Shown one piece after another: positions 8,096 through 16,332 of a DNA stretch of 35,297 bases. Source of the stretch: a bacterium. Lineage in GTDB: Bacteria; Patescibacteriota; Patescibacteriia; UBA9934; GWF2-40-263. How positions within the stretch are numbered: the stretch's first letter is position 1; each line of letters opens with the position of its first letter. A model generated the notes under the pieces. That model ran no database searches, was not told the DNA's origin, and worked only from the letters and a program-made list of their open reading frames with translations. Made by a program: the position numbers and the translations under genes. The DNA lies in the NCBI GenBank assembly GCA_020051955.1, contig JAGVQB010000025.1, positions 1 to 35,297 on the forward strand, in the 5' to 3' direction.

Positions 8096-8560
8096 TTAAA
8101 AAGGTATTTCTTCAAGTCGAATTTCATCGTCTGGATTTGGAGCTGGGTCGTCTTTGACGATTGGTTTAGGAGGAGTAAATGGAGCTGGGCTTGGAGTAAA
8201 CGCGCTTGGACTTGCACCAGTACTTCCAGTTGGACGATCCAAAAGAATCACATTGTCCGCGACGATCTCTGTGCGATAACGCTTCACGCCATCTTGCCCC
8301 TGCCAGTCGCGCGTCTGCAGATACCCTTCAACATAAACCTTGCGGCCTTTCTTTAAATACTGCGCGCAAATATCAGCTAACTTTCTCCAGGCGACAATGT
8401 TGTGAAACTCTGTTGACTCCTGCTTTGTCCCGTCGCTCCCTGTCCAAGTCCGATTGGTCGCGATAGAAAATGTACACACGCTCTGACCAGTTGCAAGTTG
8501 TTTGAGTTCAGGGTCACGCGTTAAGTTACCTAGAATCGTTGCACGATTGAGTGAATACAT
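8096..8560 (-). CDS. ssb: Single-stranded DNA-binding protein
   Basis: 'MYSLNRATILGNLTRDPELKQLATGQSVCTFSIATNRTW', 'EFHNIVAWRKLADICAQYLKKGRKVYVEGYLQTRDWQ', acidic tail. Confidence 0.97.
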   Translation of the reverse strand: MYSLNRATILGNLTRDPELKQLATGQSVCTFSIATNRTWTGSDGTKQESTEFHNIVAWRKLADICAQYLKKGRKVYVEGYLQTRDWQGQDGVKRYRTEIVADNVILLDRPTGSTGASPSAFTPSPAPFTPPKPIVKDDPAPNPDDEIRLEEIPF

Positions 8561-8570
8561 ACATTTTCGA

Positions 8571-9089
8571 TTAAATATTTTCAGCTATGTCGCCTTCCAA
8601 AATCTTGTCGAGTTTTTCATCTAGTTCCTCCATACTCATCGCGGGAACTTGCGCCACAGCAGGCGTAGGTGACGCGATTTGTGGGATAGGTCTGCGCGTG
8701 ATTGGACGAGCGCTACGACGAGATGAAGGTTCGCGTTCAGCCCTCGCTTCTTCTGAAAGCGGAGCGACGTATGATAATAGCTCGAACTTCTTTTCCAGCG
8801 CACCCTTCGCGCGCACAAGTAGCGTGTGGCGTAAAATCTCTTCAGTAAGAGTCAATCGTCGATTCAAATCCTGTATCACTGACGGCTCTGCGTTAAAATG
8901 CGCCAAGATGTATGACCCGTGACGCTGTGTCTTAATGGGATAAGCAAGACGAACCTTCCCCAAGTTCTCGTCGCGCAATACTTTCGCGCCAGTACTCTCC
9001 AAGAGCTGATGTATCTTCTCCTGAATTTTACTGATCTCAATATCGGTATACTGTGCTGGTACAATGTACAATAGTTCGTATTCCTTCAT
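8571..9089 (-). CDS. rpsF: 30S ribosomal protein S6
   Basis: 'MKEYELLYIVPAQYTDIEISKIQEKIHQLLESTGAKVLRDENLGKVRLAYPIKTQRHGSYILAHFNAE'; first gene of rpsF-ssb-rpsR. Confidence 0.95.
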   Translation of the reverse strand: MKEYELLYIVPAQYTDIEISKIQEKIHQLLESTGAKVLRDENLGKVRLAYPIKTQRHGSYILAHFNAEPSVIQDLNRRLTLTEEILRHTLLVRAKGALEKKFELLSYVAPLSEEARAEREPSSRRSARPITRRPIPQIASPTPAVAQVPAMSMEELDEKLDKILEGDIAENI

Positions 9090-9196
9090 AAATTACTGGT
9101 CCCGCAACAGGTGCGGAACAGCTCAATGGAGCTATGGACAGTTAATGATTTAAGTGGGTGAATCCTAACGATCTTTGATAAAATAGTCAAACCATT

Positions 9197-10389
9197 ATGA
9201 ATTTCTTTATTCTAGGTTCACACGACGAGTTATCAATTGCGGAAATAAAAGCAGTCCTGAAAGACACGCTTGTTGTCGTCGCACAATCGCGGCAGGCACT
9301 GCTAACACAACCTCTTGATCCCAACCTAGGCGAACTTCAAGAACGCTTGGCAGGTGTTGTAAAAATCGGTTATGTAATCGGGGAAATGCCACGGTGGTCT
9401 CAAGACGAAGCCGCCGAGCTTGTGGCTGGGTTCGCGTTGGAGGCGGCTGGAAAAAATAAAATAAGTTTTGGATTGAGTGTTTATGATTTAGATAATCCAA
9501 AACGAACTCATGAACTTGAAAAAGATTTAGACAGCGTTGGTCTGCAAGTGAAACGTCTCCTAAAAGAAGGCACGCGACCAGTTCGCTACGTAAAAGCAAA
9601 AGAGCCTCGCCTTTCCTCTGCTGTTGTGGAAACCAACGGACTTTTATCTTCAGGTGGCGAGTATGTTTTTCTGTGCGCGCAGGGCAGAACCTATGTTGGA
9701 AAAACAGAAACCATTCAAGACTTCCGCGCCTGGGAGGATCGCGACTTTGGCAGACCGGCGCGCAACGCAAAGGCAGGAATGCTTCCGCCAAAACTCGCTC
9801 GCTTGATGATAAACCTCGCAGGAGTCGAACCTGCAAACGCGACACTTCTTGATCCCTTCTGCGGCTCTGGCACGATTCTGATGGAAGGAATCCTAATGGG
9901 ATTCAAGAACCTTATCGGAAGCGACATATCCAACAAAGCAATCGATGATACAACCCAAAACCTTTCTTGGCTGATAAGTCATCTTCATCTCGCACAACCA
10001 AACCTTTCTATCTTTTCTTGTGACGCCTCTTCAATCCCCCCCTTACCAAGGGGGGGTTAGGGGGGGTTGCCAAATCTGTTGACGCGCTTGTTACCGAAGT
10101 CTATCTTGGCTCCCCTCGCGTGCGTCCGGTTTATGACCACGAGATCATCACAATCGAAAAAGAATTGCTACCGACCTACGAAGCGTCTTTCCGCAATCTC
10201 AAAAAACTTCTCAAGCCTTCCGCGCGCGCGGTCGTGGCTTTTCCAGCGTTCAAAAAAGAAGATAACACTTGGCACCGTCTCCCACTGAAAGAACTCCTCA
10301 CAAAACTCGGTTACAATGTCACCCGACAATTTCTCTATCACCGCGCTGACCAATTAGTGGCACGAGACATTGTCGTATTATCATTATGA
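9197..10389 (+). pseudogene. THUMP/TRM11-like RNA (guanine-N2) methyltransferase, reading frame broken inside a palindromic element
   Basis: ORF 9197-10060 has 'ATLLDPFCGSGTILMEGILMGFKNLIGSDIS' and ends at a TAG in the repeat; the -1 frame continues 'GGVAKSVDALVTEVYLGSPRVRPVYDHEIITIEKELLPTYEASFRNLKKLLKP...' to 10389. Confidence 0.8.
10035..10071 (+). repeat. Palindromic element inside the methyltransferase gene (family P, copy 2)
   Basis: TCCCCCCCTTACCAAGGGGGGGTTAGGGGGGGTTGCC; CCCCCCCTT/AAGGGGGGG 9-bp stem, 3-nt loop. Confidence 0.85.
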
Positions 10390-12089
10390 GATACTTCAAC
10401 GAGGGGCGCGCGGCTCACGCGGCGCAAGAAGCAAAAGAAAGTAAAGGTGGCTCGCGCGAAAAACTCAAACGCTGTCTGGACAATCACGTTGTAGACATTA
10501 CTCCAGAGTGGATCGGCTCTGACAAACTTCGTTCGACCTACGGAGGCGATGCCGTTGCCGCTGTGGAATCATCAATCAATCGTTGTGACCCGCCACTTAA
10601 CATCCCCAAACTCACTCTCGAACACGGGAAAAGCGTTGTGCTTGTTGGCCCAAACGGCGCTGGGAAAAGCACGATATTGGATGCGATAATGGATCGACGA
10701 GGAGCTGGTTTTGACACTGGCTCACATGGATATGGAGCTGGAACGCACGGCAAAGAAACAATGAGAGTTTCCAGACTGGATCAAGAGGAACTGCTTGGGG
10801 ACGTAAGCGATCTAAAAGCTGGCGACGTTATCAAAACAGCGACCGAACATTTCATCGCGCAATTTCCTGTTGATTGGGAAGACGCTGAAGCGTACGACCG
10901 CAACCTTATCAATCAAGAAGCAGAGCAACGCATACAACAACTCGTCAGCCAAGTCGTACAACTTTTTGAGGCAGTACAATTTTTGGATCGAAAAGTCAGC
11001 GAGCTGTCAGGGGGAGAACGAACCAAACTGTCGCTTTTGATGGTCTTAGCAAGCGAACCAGACATCTTGCTTTTAGACGAGCCGACTAACCATTTGGATT
11101 TGGAAAGCATCGCGAAACTCACTGGTCTATTTGATACATACAAACGGGCAGGAGTCTCAATCGTGAACGTCAGTCACGTTGAATGGTTCTTGGATATGGT
11201 TGGAGAAGACGGAACAATCGAATTGACTTACACGCCCACCCAGCGCGAGGCAGTACAATCAGGATCCGCGTACCGAAAGTTCAAAAAAAAGGAACGACGA
11301 AAAGCGGCAATAAAGGAATCAATAATCTGGAGCAAACTTCCAACCAAACAAGCTGTCGGTTCCCTGTTCATGACAAACGAAACAATCAGCATCCCGCGCT
11401 CACCACTTAAAGATGTCGACGCGCCATTGTTTGTCGCAGGCGACATCGCGGTACTTTCAGGAAAAAACGGAACAGGTAAAACAAAACTGATGCAAGAGCT
11501 CGCGGATCCGCACTCAACAATCATGCAACGAGACAAGGGTACGCAAACCACTTATCTTCCACAGCTCTGGCCAGAGGAAATAATGAACGGAACGGTAAAA
11601 GATTTTTTCAACTGGGTAAAAGAACAGAGCAACCCATTCAGCGAGGTCTCACCTTCACAATTGCAAAAAGAACTTCAAAGGTTGGGATTGGGAAGTGAAC
11701 GAGCAAGTCCATTACAAGAACCTTTCTCTCACTTTAGCGGAGGCGAACAGCGTCTATTGTGGTTTACTTGTGCGAGCATTATCGAAGGAACAGACGCGCT
11801 GATTTTGGACGAGCCGTCCAATCACATGGACGAACCTACAATGCTGAAAGTCGTTGAGGCAATACGCAATTTCCCAGGTGCGATTATCCTCTCGACCCAC
11901 GACTTACGTTTGATGAGCGCGCTCGAAAACGACCCTGGCAAAACTCGCCAAGGTCGGGGTATTACAAATTTTATTTTCAATCGTACTGGCCAGGAATCAT
12001 CCATTGAAAAAAGCCCCGTTGCCCCCCTAGCCTTTGCGCAACAGACAATCGCCAAATCACGCAAGCAAGCGGGGAGAGTGAAAGTGTGA
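10386..12089 (+). CDS. ABC-F-like soluble ATPase with two ABC domains; function unassigned
   Basis: 'VLVGPNGAGKSTILDAIMD', 'LSGGERTKLSLLMVLASEPDILLLDEPTNHLDLESI', 'VLSGKNGTGKTKLMQEL', 'FSGGEQRLLWF...DALILDEPSNHMDEPT'; ATGA overlap with the upstream frame. Confidence 0.85.
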   Translation: MRYFNEGRAAHAAQEAKESKGGSREKLKRCLDNHVVDITPEWIGSDKLRSTYGGDAVAAVESSINRCDPPLNIPKLTLEHGKSVVLVGPNGAGKSTILDAIMDRRGAGFDTGSHGYGAGTHGKETMRVSRLDQEELLGDVSDLKAGDVIKTATEHFIAQFPVDWEDAEAYDRNLINQEAEQRIQQLVSQVVQLFEAVQFLDRKVSELSGGERTKLSLLMVLASEPDILLLDEPTNHLDLESIAKLTGLFDTYKRAGVSIVNVSHVEWFLDMVGEDGTIELTYTPTQREAVQSGSAYRKFKKKERRKAAIKESIIWSKLPTKQAVGSLFMTNETISIPRSPLKDVDAPLFVAGDIAVLSGKNGTGKTKLMQELADPHSTIMQRDKGTQTTYLPQLWPEEIMNGTVKDFFNWVKEQSNPFSEVSPSQLQKELQRLGLGSERASPLQEPFSHFSGGEQRLLWFTCASIIEGTDALILDEPSNHMDEPTMLKVVEAIRNFPGAIILSTHDLRLMSALENDPGKTRQGRGITNFIFNRTGQESSIEKSPVAPLAFAQQTIAKSRKQAGRVKV

Positions 12090-12090
12090 G

Positions 12091-13200
12091 TTACACGCTA
12101 AATCTAAAATGACACACGTCCCCGTCAACCATCACATACTCCTTCCCCTCCAATCGTAACTTCCCCGTGTCGCGCGCGCCGACCTCGCCATTGCACGCGA
12201 CAAAATCGTCATACCCAATCACCTCGGCTCGAATAAAACCTTTTTCAAAATCAGTGTGAATGACCCCTGCGGCTTGCGGAGCTTTTGTCCCGCGCGTAAT
12301 CGTCCACGCGCGGGTTTCTTTTTCACCGGCAGTAAAAAACGTGATCAGATTCAACAGCTCGTAACACTTCGCTATCAAACGATCTAGACCGGATTGCGAG
12401 AGACCGAGCTCGCGCAGAAAAACGACCTGATCTTCTGGCGACATTTCTATGATCTCAGATTCGAGCTTGACGCTGATAGGAATCGACACAGCGGCAACCC
12501 CCTCTATCTCCCCCTCCACCTTCGCCATGGCTTCGGTGGACAGGTTGGAAAGGGGGAGGATGGTTCGTTCCTCCCCGACGTTCATCACATACAACACTGG
12601 CTTACGAGTCAATAACGAAATATCCCCGATCATCTTCTCCTCATCTTCCGTAAGCACAACAGTGTTTGCCATCTTCCCCGCCTGCAGTGCGGCAAAAATC
12701 TTCGCGAGCGCAGACTCCTCTGTCTCAAGATCTTTTGCGCGCCCGGCTTTCATTTTTGCGCGAACGCCATCCAGCCGTTTTTCAACTGTCCCAACATCAG
12801 CCATCGCAAGTTCCAATTCAATTATCTCAATGTCGCGTCTTGGATCAACCTTGCCCTCAACGTGCACAACGTTCTCATCCTCAAACGCTCGCACAACGTG
12901 CACTATCATATCCACCTCGCGGATGTTCGCGAGAAACTTGTTACCTAGCCCCTCACCTTTGTGCGCGCCTTTCACAAGACCCGCGATGTCAACAAACTCA
13001 ATGGCTGTTGGGATTCTTTTTTGCGACTTACAAATCTCCACAAGCTTATCAATGCGCGCGTCAGGCACTTCCACCACACCAACGTTTGGCTCGATTGTGC
13101 AAAACGGAAAGTTCGCGCAGTCAACCTGTTTTTTTGTGAGTGTCTTGAAGAGTGTGGACTTGCCAACGTTTGGGAGTCCAACGATACCGACTTGGAGCAT
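12091..13200 (-). CDS. ychF: Ribosome-binding ATPase YchF (Obg/OLA1 family)
   Basis: 'MLQVGIVGLPNVGKSTLFKTLTKKQVDCANFPFCTIEPNVGVVEVPD', 'FVDIAGLVKGAHKGEGLGNKFL', 'TFFTAGEKETRAWTI..GTKAPQAAGVIHTDFEKGFIRAEVI'. Confidence 0.97.
   Translation of the reverse strand: MLQVGIVGLPNVGKSTLFKTLTKKQVDCANFPFCTIEPNVGVVEVPDARIDKLVEICKSQKRIPTAIEFVDIAGLVKGAHKGEGLGNKFLANIREVDMIVHVVRAFEDENVVHVEGKVDPRRDIEIIELELAMADVGTVEKRLDGVRAKMKAGRAKDLETEESALAKIFAALQAGKMANTVVLTEDEEKMIGDISLLTRKPVLYVMNVGEERTILPLSNLSTEAMAKVEGEIEGVAAVSIPISVKLESEIIEMSPEDQVVFLRELGLSQSGLDRLIAKCYELLNLITFFTAGEKETRAWTITRGTKAPQAAGVIHTDFEKGFIRAEVIGYDDFVACNGEVGARDTGKLRLEGKEYVMVDGDVCHFRFSV
12493..12558 (-). repeat. Palindromic element inside ychF (family P, copy 3) carrying a second palindrome in its interior
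   Basis: Minus strand TCCCCCTTTCCAACCTG-TCCACCGAAGCCATGGCGAAGGTGGA-GGGGGAGATAGAGGGGGTTGCC; nested palindrome at 12515-12540. Confidence 0.8.
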
Positions 13201-13211
13201 AGGGGGAGGTT

Positions 13212-13257
13212 ACATGGGTGACAAGGGTTACAGGGGTTACAAGGGTGACAAGGGAAA
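13212..13257. repeat. Short tandem repeat, ~9-bp unit ACAAGGGTK
   Basis: acatgggtg acaagggtt acaggggtt acaagggtg acaaggg. Confidence 0.85.
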
Positions 13258-13359
13258 GGAAGACGCGGGCTACAAAAAACAAATCGGATACTGGGAAAGT
13301 ATATCTGGATGCAAAAAGGCTGTCGATTGGCAAACCGTATATTCACAGCCACTTTCCTG

Positions 13360-13388
13360 CCCGCCATAGCCCTCAGGGCGACGGCGGG
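13360..13388. repeat. GC-rich palindrome (CCGCC-n-GGCGG family)
   Basis: CCCGCCATAGCCCTCAGGGCGACGGCGGG; closely matches 32551-32576. Confidence 0.8.
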
Positions 13389-13442
13389 AGTGGCGTTCCA
13401 TGACGGGGTTGAAACCCCTTTGAATTAGCAACGTCCCCCGAA

Positions 13443-13488
13443 CTATCTGTAAAATCTGTAAATCTGTAAGAATCTGTAATCTGTAGAT
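13443..13488. repeat. Degenerate tandem repeat, unit ~ATCTGTAA
   Basis: atctgtaaa atctgtaa atctgtaag aatctgtaa tctgtag. Confidence 0.85.
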
Positions 13489-13506
13489 CGAAGAATCTCT
13501 TCGTAC

Positions 13507-13543
13507 AAAAAACCCGCAGTCAGGTCACAGACCATCGTGCGGG
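13507..13543 (-). terminator. Terminator for the 13555-14607 gene
   Basis: Minus strand CCCGCA...TGCGGGTTTTTTG. Confidence 0.7.
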
Positions 13544-13554
13544 CACGTGATGGG

Positions 13555-14607
13555 CTACTTGATGCTGCCGTCGTCGGGCTTGCGCGCGACGTACTTCTCA
13601 AGCTCTGCCTCCATTGCTCTGCCGAGTTCCCCAGACCTAGAATCCGAGAACCTACACCCTCTCGGCTGATCACCAGGACTGATCTCACCCCACCTGTCCG
13701 CCGCGCATCGCAAGCGGCCAGTGACTTCGCCTGCGGGCGTAGGCGAGGACGTCCTGGGTTCGGAGACGACCGGCTCCGAAACAGCACGCTCGCAACTCTC
13801 CAACCTCCTGACCTCCTCGCGCACCGCGTTGCGATCGAACCCGAAGGCGCTCATGACCGCCTGCTGGACCCTGCGATCCTGCCTTCGATCCGCGAGCTCC
13901 TGTGCGAGCATCCGCGTGGCGAACCTTCCAGCGTTCGCCACGAGTGTCTCCTTCACCCGCTTGATGATCTCGCTGTTGGCGTAGTCGAAGAACGGATTGC
14001 TCGGATCGTTTCCAAGCCCGACAAAGATGTCGCGCCCGTCAGAGACTACCACCACGTGTCCGACGAACATTCCGCCGTCCAACTCCCCCGTGCTTCTTGC
14101 CTCGATGCCGTACGGCCTGATCTCCACGTCCCCAATCGCCGGAATCACCACCTCACACCGGCGCCTCTGCGCATCCATGTCCGCGTTTTGGACCACGTAC
14201 ATGAAGACCGCCTCCGCGATCCGTTCGATCTGTTCACTGTCGGGGAGGGTGCTCCCACACGACAGGAGGAGACTGTGAAACTTCAGCACATCTCTTCTCA
14301 AAGCCGCTGTCAACGAGTTCGTCACACAAGCTTTCCCGCTGTCAGGGAACCTGCAACGGAGAATCCCGCTTTCTTCCGCGGTGAACGTATAGGTACCTGG
14401 GACCAACCCTTCAGGCATCGCGCTCGTCGCGCGACTGAAACACTCCGCGACCCTGTCAGTCGAGAAAACGCTTCCAAGGTTCGCGGGGGGGTCACTCGAC
14501 ACATCGAAAACGAACGAACTGCCAAACCTCGCCACCCTGATGGTGAGAACAAAGTCCCTCTTCTCGAACATCAGGGGGGAACGGCTCGTCTCTTGCGTGT
14601 CAGGCAT
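13555..14607 (-). CDS. Hypothetical protein, GC-rich module; ATG at 14607 preferred over the TTG at 14700
   Basis: Long minus-strand ORF 'MPDTQETSRSPLMFEKRDFVLTIRVARFG...', promoter-like sequence upstream and terminator downstream; opposite-strand ORF looks like an R/H/P-rich shadow. Confidence 0.65.
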   Translation of the reverse strand: MPDTQETSRSPLMFEKRDFVLTIRVARFGSSFVFDVSSDPPANLGSVFSTDRVAECFSRATSAMPEGLVPGTYTFTAEESGILRCRFPDSGKACVTNSLTAALRRDVLKFHSLLLSCGSTLPDSEQIERIAEAVFMYVVQNADMDAQRRRCEVVIPAIGDVEIRPYGIEARSTGELDGGMFVGHVVVVSDGRDIFVGLGNDPSNPFFDYANSEIIKRVKETLVANAGRFATRMLAQELADRRQDRRVQQAVMSAFGFDRNAVREEVRRLESCERAVSEPVVSEPRTSSPTPAGEVTGRLRCAADRWGEISPGDQPRGCRFSDSRSGELGRAMEAELEKYVARKPDDGSIK

Positions 14608-14671
14608 CTGGCTTCTCGCATACGGCTGGATTGAGGAGCACTGTCCGACTGCCGTTAGTCGGAACTTCAAA

Positions 14672-14741
14672 AATGTAGAAGAAAAGGGTATTTTAGTCAA
14701 TGGAGAGTTGACATTCTCGTAGATTTTTGACTAAATACCCC
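14672..14741. promoter_or_regulatory. Divergent promoter region with inverted-repeat operator candidate
   Basis: GGGTATTTTAGTCAA (14686-14700) / TTGACTAAATACCC (14727-14740); plus TTGACA-N18-TAAATA (14708-14737); minus TTGACT-N17-TACATT (14700-14672). Confidence 0.6.
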
Positions 14742-14799
14742 CTCGCCTCATTCATTGAGGCTGGGGTCGGAGAAATCCGACACACGAAAGGTTCATTCC

Positions 14800-16197
14800 A
14801 TGAGCGAAACCGAGAAGGAAAAGGACGGTGACATGGAAGGAAATGCTACTCCCAACGCGTTTCTGCCGACAGCGATCGAGCCGCCAGACAGTCTGCCTTC
14901 TGATGGTGAAATCGGACCCCTTGAACTGAGGGAACCGAAGCCACTGGTACTCGTCTTGGGTTCACACACGCTCGCATTCAGGGAAAAGGAAGTGGCTGAA
15001 CGAGAGGCAAGGGTTCGCGCGGCACTTGCGACGCTTGATGGCCAAAAGAAGCTGGCGGATGAGATCAACGCTGGCTTTCGTGACCAAGAGCCAGACATAG
15101 AAACGCCCGACCCCAACGCCGATTCCGCGGGCGAACAGAGGGATGCCACGCCGGAAGGGATGGCACTGTACTGGCAGGTCGTTCCAGAAGTGACCCATCC
15201 CACGAACAAGTGCACGTTCGGTTCGTGGGCAGAGGCGGCAGACGCGCTCAAGAAGGCGTTCCCGATCCTCAACGCATCCTCCTACGTGGACAGCCTGCGC
15301 CCTCTCGCTCTCGCGCTAATGGGTGAAGTGCGGCACGTGCCCGTGGACCAGTTCTCGGACACTGTCGCAATGATCCGCGCACTGCAGGCACACGAGCCGC
15401 AGGACATCGCGATCGTGCAGGCGACGGATGGCGGTGAACGAGCGCTCAGCGCGACGGAAATCAGAGAGCAGGAAGACCGGAACGCCGATGAAGCCCTGAT
15501 CGCCATGTTCCGCGACAATGAGGCTACACAGGCGCTTGGGCAGGATGGCGGTCTCGGACTCAACGATCCGATCGCCCCGCAAATGGAGACACGGGACGAG
15601 CCAGGGGAACGAGTCGAGTGGGATGTCGGCGAAGCGCTGGGGCGCGAACCTCGCCCCGACAGCGCACCTGCCCCGATCCGTCGCGGTCGTCGGACAGTTG
15701 AGCACAGACCCCTGCCTCCAGCGATGACCAGCCCACAGACGTCGACCGAGACAGCGGCCAAGAAGACGTCCCCACGCCTCGTCTACGCGATCATCCTTCT
15801 CATCCTCGTGGCGGTCTTCTTCTCCATCGCCTACCTGTTCTCGAATCAGGTGACGACGACGAAGTTGCAATCTGAGCGCGACAACACGCAGGACGAGTGG
15901 GATGTCGAGCAACAGATAACGCTCGATTCCCACGACGAACAGATCGCGCGAGTGGTGACGGGTTTGATGGAGAAAGAGAAGACTGTGATCTCGCTCACGG
16001 ACGAGAGGAACTCCCTGCGGGTGATCGCGGAGAGCTCCGCAACAACAATCCGCCTAAACACCCTGGTGATGGACAAGGTGTTGCAAGACAACATCAACAC
16101 GAAGACGGAACTTGGACGAGTGAGCGCGAGGATGATAGCCCTCGAGGGCGAACTCGAGAGGCTGAGGCAGAAGGCCTCCGTCGAGGAAAGCAAGTAG
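14800..16197 (+). CDS. Hypothetical single-pass membrane protein with C-terminal coiled coil; ATG at 14800 preferred
   Basis: 'MSETEKEKDGDMEGN...'; TM 'LVYAIILLILVAVFFSIAYLF'; C-terminal Glu/Arg-rich heptad-like region. Confidence 0.7.
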   Translation: MSETEKEKDGDMEGNATPNAFLPTAIEPPDSLPSDGEIGPLELREPKPLVLVLGSHTLAFREKEVAEREARVRAALATLDGQKKLADEINAGFRDQEPDIETPDPNADSAGEQRDATPEGMALYWQVVPEVTHPTNKCTFGSWAEAADALKKAFPILNASSYVDSLRPLALALMGEVRHVPVDQFSDTVAMIRALQAHEPQDIAIVQATDGGERALSATEIREQEDRNADEALIAMFRDNEATQALGQDGGLGLNDPIAPQMETRDEPGERVEWDVGEALGREPRPDSAPAPIRRGRRTVEHRPLPPAMTSPQTSTETAAKKTSPRLVYAIILLILVAVFFSIAYLFSNQVTTTKLQSERDNTQDEWDVEQQITLDSHDEQIARVVTGLMEKEKTVISLTDERNSLRVIAESSATTIRLNTLVMDKVLQDNINTKTELGRVSARMIALEGELERLRQKASVEESK

Positions 16198-16210
16198 TGA
16201 GGTGCGCACG

Positions 16211-16258
16211 TTTCCCCGCTGTTCAAACGCCACAAGCGAACGAACAGCGGGGAATATT
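16211..16258 (+). terminator. Long hairpin terminator
   Basis: TTCCCCGCTGTTC...GAACAGCGGGGAA, 13-bp perfect stem followed by a T-rich stretch. Confidence 0.65.
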
Positions 16259-16332
16259 CAAACTTTTTCAAAATCATCCTCTGGCGAGGAAACTCTTCTT
16301 TGCCAAAGCCGTGGTTTCGAAAGGACAACAGG

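Noticed and set aside
13212-13257. CRISPR-like repeat
   Set aside because: Unit is ~9 bp with no spacers; simple tandem repeat.
12449-13369. 306-aa plus-strand ORF antisense to ychF
   Set aside because: Ser/Thr-rich shadow of a clearly conserved gene.
13537-14634. 365-aa plus-strand ORF opposite the minus-strand gene
   Set aside because: Arg/His/Pro-rich shadow translation in GC-rich DNA; the minus-strand ORF has promoter, terminator and a more protein-like composition.
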